This document shows positions 59,532 to 64,000 of a DNA stretch of 64,000 nucleotides, one piece after another (position 1 is the first letter of the stretch; each line of letters starts with the position of its first letter). Origin of the DNA: an uncultured Bacteroides sp. (GTDB taxonomy: Bacteria > Bacteroidota > Bacteroidia > Bacteroidales > Bacteroidaceae); assembly GCA_905203765.1 (NCBI GenBank), contig CAJKXC010000002.1, forward strand, positions 39,965 through 103,964, given 5' to 3'. Position numbers and translations under genes: made by a program. The notes under the pieces were generated by a model. That model was not told where the DNA came from. It saw nothing but the letters and a program-made list of their open reading frames with translations, and did not search any database.

Positions 59532-61433
59532 ATGCTGCGCATAAAAAAGTTAGATATATTTATTCTGAAGAGCTTTTGCATGCTCTTTATGGGTACTTTC
59601 TTCATCTGCCTCTTCATCTTCATGATGCAGTTCCTGTGGAGATATGTAGACGAGATGGTTGGAAAGGGGCTGGAGATGAGTGTTCTTGCACAATTCTTCT
59701 TCTATTCGGCTTTAACGTTGGTACCCGCTTCTTTGCCGTTGGCCATTCTGCTGGCGGCTCTTATTACTTTCGGAAACTTCGGAGAACGCTTTGAGTTGCT
59801 TGCCATGAAGGCGGCGGGCATCTCCTTGTTGAAGATCATGCGTCCGCTGATTATTTTTATCTGCTTTATTTGTTGTGTCTCTTTTTACTTCCAAAACGTT
59901 ATAGGTCCGAAAGCACAGACTAAATTATGGACTTTGCTGATTTCCATGAAGCAGAAATCGCCCGAAGTGGACATTCCTGAAGGAGTGTTCTATGACGAGA
60001 TAGACGGCTATAACCTGTATGTCAAGCATAAAAACCGTAAGACGGGTATGCTGTACGATGTCTTGATCTATAATTTCGAGAAGGGTTTTGAGAACGCGCA
60101 AATCATTAAATCGGACTCGGGAAGGCTGGAGATGACGGCAGATAAACAGCATCTATACCTGCACCTGTTCAGCGGCGAACAGTTCGAGAACCTGAAGTCG
60201 CAGAACATGAACCAGAAGAACGTGCCTTATCGGCGTGAGACTTTTCGCGAGAAGCATGCCATCATCGAGTTCAATTCGGACTTCAATATGGTGGATGCCG
60301 GTATCATGAGCAACCAGTCCAACAGTAAAGACATGAAGACGCTGCAAGCGGATATCGATTCCATGCAGACGCGAAATGATAGTGTGGGAAGGGCTTATTA
60401 TGGCGAGGCAATGGCAGGAACTTATAAAGTGGCGGCTTCTCTGACCAAGGAAGATACGTTGAAAGTTGAAAAAGCCTATTTGGGTGAATACAATGTGGAC
60501 AGCCTCTTCAATGTTGCCACGCTGATGCAGAAGCAGAAGGTTATATCTACGGCTGTCAGCCGTGCAGAGTCTGCCGGGAGCGACTGGAGTTTCAAGAGTT
60601 TCAATATTTCGCAGACCGAAAACAGCCTTCGGCGTCACATGACTTCCTGGCACGAAAAACTGACTCTCTCGTTGGCGTGCCTGATCTTCTTTTTTATTGG
60701 CGCTCCGCTCGGGGGTATCATCCGCAAAGGCGGTTTGGGTATGCCGGTAGTAGTATCTGTATTGATATTTATTATCTACTACATTATCAATAATACAGGC
60801 TATAAGATGGCGCGTGACGGAAAATGGATTGTCTGGATGGGTATGTGGACCAGTACCGCGGTATTGGCACCCCTGGGAGCATTCCTTACCTATAAATCGA
60901 ACAATGACTCGGTGGTGCTGAATGCCGATGCTTATATCAACTGGTTCAAGAAGATAGTAGGTATCCGCAGCGTGCGTCATCTGTTCCGTAAAGAAGTCAT
61001 CATTCACGATCCTGATTATGCGCATTTGCCCGGAGAGTTGCAGGCTTTGTCAGCGGATTGCCGCAGGTATGCCGATAAGAAGGAGTTGAATCGTGCACCC
61101 AATTACTTTAAGTTGTGGATGACCGACGTCCGGGATGAAGAAATAGAGGGAATCAATGAACGCTTGGAGAACCTGGTGGATGAGATGTCGAATACGCGCT
61201 CCATCCCCTTGCTTACGGCGCTGAACAATTATCCCATTATCCCCGTTTATGCCCATATGCGTCCCTTCCGGAATTATTGGCTGAACTTACTCTGCGGTGT
61301 GGTATTCCCGATCGGCCTGTTCTTCTACTTCCGTATCTGGGCATTCCGTATCCGTTTGAATAAGGATATGGAACGGATTATCAAGACCAATACAGACGTA
61401 TTGGGAATTATTGAAACCAATCAGAATAAATAA
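59532..61433 (+). CDS. LptF/LptG (YjgP/YjgQ) family permease
   Basis: 633 residues from ATG 59532. Six transmembrane spans in two groups of three (about 12-105 and 380-450, plus one near 590-610), with a large periplasmic domain. The start MLRIKKLDIFILKSF and the early stretch LRYVDEMVGKGL-like FLWRYVDEMVGKG are typical. These proteins are the membrane part of the Lpt complex that lifts lipopolysaccharide out of the inner membrane. The protein is longer than E. coli LptF/G (about 360) because of extra residues in the middle and C-terminal parts, as is common in Bacteroidetes. It lies 14 bp before ribBA. Whether it plays the F or G role cannot be told. Confidence 0.88.
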   Translation: MLRIKKLDIFILKSFCMLFMGTFFICLFIFMMQFLWRYVDEMVGKGLEMSVLAQFFFYSALTLVPASLPLAILLAALITFGNFGERFELLAMKAAGISLLKIMRPLIIFICFICCVSFYFQNVIGPKAQTKLWTLLISMKQKSPEVDIPEGVFYDEIDGYNLYVKHKNRKTGMLYDVLIYNFEKGFENAQIIKSDSGRLEMTADKQHLYLHLFSGEQFENLKSQNMNQKNVPYRRETFREKHAIIEFNSDFNMVDAGIMSNQSNSKDMKTLQADIDSMQTRNDSVGRAYYGEAMAGTYKVAASLTKEDTLKVEKAYLGEYNVDSLFNVATLMQKQKVISTAVSRAESAGSDWSFKSFNISQTENSLRRHMTSWHEKLTLSLACLIFFFIGAPLGGIIRKGGLGMPVVVSVLIFIIYYIINNTGYKMARDGKWIVWMGMWTSTAVLAPLGAFLTYKSNNDSVVLNADAYINWFKKIVGIRSVRHLFRKEVIIHDPDYAHLPGELQALSADCRRYADKKELNRAPNYFKLWMTDVRDEEIEGINERLENLVDEMSNTRSIPLLTALNNYPIIPVYAHMRPFRNYWLNLLCGVVFPIGLFFYFRIWAFRIRLNKDMERIIKTNTDVLGIIETNQNK

Positions 61434-61447
61434 AAAGAGAATATAAT

Positions 61448-62662
61448 ATGGAAAAAGTAAAATTAGATACAATAGAAGAAGCCATTGAGGACTTCAAAGC
61501 CGGTAATTTTGTGATTGTGGTTGATGACGAAGACCGTGAGAACGAAGGCGATTTGATTATTGCCGCCGAACTGATTACTCCCGAGAAGGTGAACTTCATG
61601 TTGAAGCATGCCCGCGGTGTACTTTGTGCTCCGATTACCGTTTCACGTTGTAAAGAGTTGGACCTGCCTCACCAGGTGACGGACAATACCTCTGTGCTGG
61701 GCACTCCTTTCACTGTAACGATTGATAAACTGGAAGGTTGTACCACCGGTGTTTCTGCTGCCGACCGTGCTGCCACTATCCGTGCATTGGCCGATCCGGC
61801 TTCCACACCCGCCACTTTCGGCCGTCCCGGACATATCAATCCTTTGTATGCCCAGGAAAAAGGGGTGCTGCGTCGTGCCGGACATACGGAAGCCACTATC
61901 GATATGGCGCGTATGGCAGGGCTTTATCCGGCAGGTGCACTTATGGAGATCATGAACGAGGACGGAACGATGGCGCGTTTGCCCGAATTGCGCAAAATGG
62001 CCGATGAATTCAACCTGAAGTTGATTTCCATTCGTGACATGATAGCCTATCGCTTGAATCAGGAATCCATTGTAGAGAAAGGGGTAGAGGTAGATATGCC
62101 TACCGACCACGGACACTTCCGCCTGATTCCTTTCCGCCAGAAGTCGAACGGACTGGAGCACGTAGCTTTGTTCAAGGGGACTTGGGAACTGGATGAACCG
62201 ATCCTGGTTCGTGTGCACTCCTCTTGTGCCACAGGAGATATCTTCGGCTCCAAGCGTTGTGACTGTGGAGAACAGCTGCACAAGGCGATGGAGATGATAG
62301 AGAAAGCCGGCAAGGGTGCTGTGGTCTATCTGAATCAGGAAGGGCGCGGCATCGGATTGATGGAAAAGATGAAAGCTTATAAATTGCAGGAAGATGGAAT
62401 GGATACCGTAGACGCCAACCTCTGCCTCGGTCATTTGGCCGATGAACGCGATTATGGAGTCGGTGCACAGATCCTTCGCGAAATCGGGGTGCACAAGATG
62501 CGCCTGATGACCAATAACCCTGTAAAGCGTGTCGGTCTGGAAGCCTATGGTTTGGAGATTACGGAGAACGTGCCTATCGAGACAACTCCCAATCCGTATA
62601 ACGAGCGCTATCTCCTTACCAAGAAGGAACGCATGGGACATACGCTTCATTTTAATAAGTAA
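61448..62662 (+). CDS. ribBA: RibBA: 3,4-DHBP synthase / GTP cyclohydrolase II
   Basis: 404 residues, bifunctional riboflavin enzyme, cytoplasmic. The N-terminal DHBP synthase domain (about 1-200) has IVVDDEDRENEGDLI and RAGHTEATIDMARMAG. The C-terminal GTP cyclohydrolase II domain (about 205-404) has the Zn motif SSCATGDIFGSKRCDCGEQL and YLNQEGRGIGLMEKMKAY. Both sets of active-site motifs look intact, so it should make both riboflavin precursors. It is 14 bp after the permease gene. No FMN riboswitch is seen upstream, consistent with cotranscription. Confidence 0.96.
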   Translation: MEKVKLDTIEEAIEDFKAGNFVIVVDDEDRENEGDLIIAAELITPEKVNFMLKHARGVLCAPITVSRCKELDLPHQVTDNTSVLGTPFTVTIDKLEGCTTGVSAADRAATIRALADPASTPATFGRPGHINPLYAQEKGVLRRAGHTEATIDMARMAGLYPAGALMEIMNEDGTMARLPELRKMADEFNLKLISIRDMIAYRLNQESIVEKGVEVDMPTDHGHFRLIPFRQKSNGLEHVALFKGTWELDEPILVRVHSSCATGDIFGSKRCDCGEQLHKAMEMIEKAGKGAVVYLNQEGRGIGLMEKMKAYKLQEDGMDTVDANLCLGHLADERDYGVGAQILREIGVHKMRLMTNNPVKRVGLEAYGLEITENVPIETTPNPYNERYLLTKKERMGHTLHFNK

Positions 62663-62744
62663 ACTGTCTTTTTGTTTTCTTATTCCAAAGAAAATCGTTT
62701 ATTTTGCAATCAGTTTTGCACAACAACCATTAAATAGTAACATA

Positions 62745-63938
62745 ATGAATCAATTATCAGATCGTTTAAACAGCTTGTCGCCCTCTGCGACGCTGGCTAT
62801 GTCTCAAAAGAGCGCAGAGCTGAAGGCTCAAGGCGTAGACGTAATTAACCTGAGTGTGGGAGAACCCGATTTCAATACTCCCGACCACATTAAAGAGGCT
62901 GCGAAAAAGGCGATAGACGACAACTTCTCTCGCTACTCTCCCGTTCCGGGTTATCCGGCTTTGCGTAATGCAATTGTAGAGAAATTGAAGAAAGAAAACG
63001 GTCTGGAATATACCGCTGCACAGATTTCTTGTGCCAATGGTGCCAAACAATCGGTTTGCAATGCTATTCTGGTACTGGTGAACCCGGGCGATGAAGTAAT
63101 CGTTCCTGCACCTTACTGGGTGAGCTATCCCGAGATGGTGAAGTTGGCAGAAGGCAAGCCGGTTATTGTAACTGCCGGCATCGACCAGGATTTCAAGATT
63201 ACGCCTGCACAGCTGGAAGCTGCCATCACTCCGAAAACCAAAGCATTGATTCTTTGCTCCCCATCCAACCCGACAGGTTCTGTATATAGCAAAGAAGAAC
63301 TGGCCGGACTGGCTGCCGTGTTGGCAAAGCATCCGCAGGTAGTAGTGATTGCCGATGAAATCTACGAGCATATCAACTATATCGGCAAGCACCAGAGTAT
63401 CGCGCAATTCCCCGAAATGAAGGAACGTACGGTTATTGTGAACGGCGTTTCCAAAGCGTATGCCATGACAGGCTGGCGCATCGGCTTTATTGCCGCTCCG
63501 GAATGGATTGTGAAGGCTTGTAATAAGTTGCAGGGCCAATATACATCAGGTCCTTGCTCTGTATCTCAAAAAGCTGCCGAGGCTGCTTATACCGGTACAC
63601 AAGCTCCGGTAGAAGAAATGCGCAAGGCTTTCCAGCGCCGTCGCGACCTGATTGTGAAACTGGCTAAGGAAGTGCCGGGCTTTGAAGTGAACGTACCGGA
63701 AGGTGCTTTCTACTTGTTCCCCAAGTGCGATTCATTCTTTGGCAAATCGGCAGGTGACCGTAAGATCAATAATTCGGATGATTTGGCTATGTATCTGTTG
63801 GAAGTGGCTCATGTGGCATGCGTGGGTGGTGCTTCGTTCGGTGCTCCCGAATGCATTCGTATGAGCTATGCTACCAGCGATGAGAATATTGTGGAAGCTA
63901 TCCGCCGCATGAAGGAAGCGTTGGCAGAACTTAAATAA
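62745..63938 (+). CDS. Aspartate aminotransferase (class I/II, PLP)
   Basis: 397 residues from ATG 62745, where the fold I start MNQLSDRLNSLSPSATLAMS is seen; frame upstream overlaps ribBA and is not coding. SVGEPDFNTP, YSPVPGYPALR, SNPTGSVYS and the PLP Lys237 in NGVSKAYAMTGWRIGF are class I motifs; R in IRMSYATSDE binds the substrate carboxylate. Length fits AspC/AspAT type Ib. It interconverts aspartate and oxaloacetate with glutamate/2-oxoglutarate. A strong terminator follows. Confidence 0.93.
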   Translation: MNQLSDRLNSLSPSATLAMSQKSAELKAQGVDVINLSVGEPDFNTPDHIKEAAKKAIDDNFSRYSPVPGYPALRNAIVEKLKKENGLEYTAAQISCANGAKQSVCNAILVLVNPGDEVIVPAPYWVSYPEMVKLAEGKPVIVTAGIDQDFKITPAQLEAAITPKTKALILCSPSNPTGSVYSKEELAGLAAVLAKHPQVVVIADEIYEHINYIGKHQSIAQFPEMKERTVIVNGVSKAYAMTGWRIGFIAAPEWIVKACNKLQGQYTSGPCSVSQKAAEAAYTGTQAPVEEMRKAFQRRRDLIVKLAKEVPGFEVNVPEGAFYLFPKCDSFFGKSAGDRKINNSDDLAMYLLEVAHVACVGGASFGAPECIRMSYATSDENIVEAIRRMKEALAELK

Positions 63939-63965
63939 TAAGGATACACTTTTGTGTATAAAATA

Positions 63966-64000
63966 AGCGGCTCGGTTTCTAAGAAACCGAGCCGCTCTTT
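63966..64000 (+). terminator. Intrinsic terminator of the aminotransferase gene
   Basis: A near-perfect stem AGCGGCTCGGTTTC (63966-63979) with GAAACCGAGCCGCT (63983-63996), loop TAA, then CTTT at the window edge. Confidence 0.85.

Overview
The window is chromosomal DNA from a gut-type Bacteroides. The evidence is SusC/SusD pairs, a hybrid two-component regulator, lipoprotein signal peptides, Bacteroidetes -7 boxes of the form TAnnTTTG, and a mannan locus of the B. fragilis type. I cannot name the species. I see no insertion sequence, integrase, phage gene, rRNA or CRISPR array.

Region 1 (1-10397, + strand) is a beta-mannan utilisation locus. It holds two surface glycan-binding proteins (the first cut by the window edge), two GH26 endo-mannanases, a GH130 mannosylglucose phosphorylase, a GPH/MFS sugar symporter, a cellobiose/mannobiose 2-epimerase and an SGNH esterase. 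Together they would bind and cut mannan outside, import mannobiose, epimerise it to mannosylglucose and phosphorolyse it. A hairpin and a new -7 box split the locus between the two mannanases. A convergent aspartokinase (10394-11728, - strand) follows, with a long leader that can fold.

Region 2 (12014-22813, + strand) is a Kdp high-affinity potassium uptake locus. It holds a sigma-54-type response regulator, a regulatory gap, a 31-residue membrane microprotein, KdpF, KdpA, KdpB, KdpC, an outer-membrane barrel, a KdpD sensor/Usp protein without a kinase, a separate histidine kinase and an SGNH hydrolase. The gap holds six tandem 22-bp dyads, a strong terminator and a near-perfect -24/-12 promoter.

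Region 3 (22852-27846, - strand) is a TolC/HlyD/MFS tripartite efflux operon ending in an AraC-type regulator.

Region 4 (27971-58588) is the most interesting. Two divergent operons read out of a 579-bp gap with a second 22-bp array. The - strand operon encodes GH97 fused to an HExxH metallopeptidase-like domain, GH43, GH127 and an S9 dipeptidyl-peptidase. The + strand operon encodes a second GH127, SusC, SusD, a repeat lipoprotein, two related HExxH proteins, a small secreted protein and a hybrid two-component regulator. A tricorn-like S41 peptidase follows. The enzyme set matches what would be needed to strip and digest plant extensin or related hydroxyproline-rich glycoproteins: beta-L-arabinofuranosidases, an alpha-L-arabinofuranosidase candidate, a retaining GH97 (alpha-galactosidase candidate) and several peptidases, one of them proline-specific by family. 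This is inference, but it is a coherent and testable candidate for an undescribed system. A third 22-bp array lies inside this region.

Region 5 (58634-64000) is housekeeping: tRNA-Met, a START-like protein, an LptF/LptG-type permease, RibBA and an aspartate aminotransferase with its terminator.
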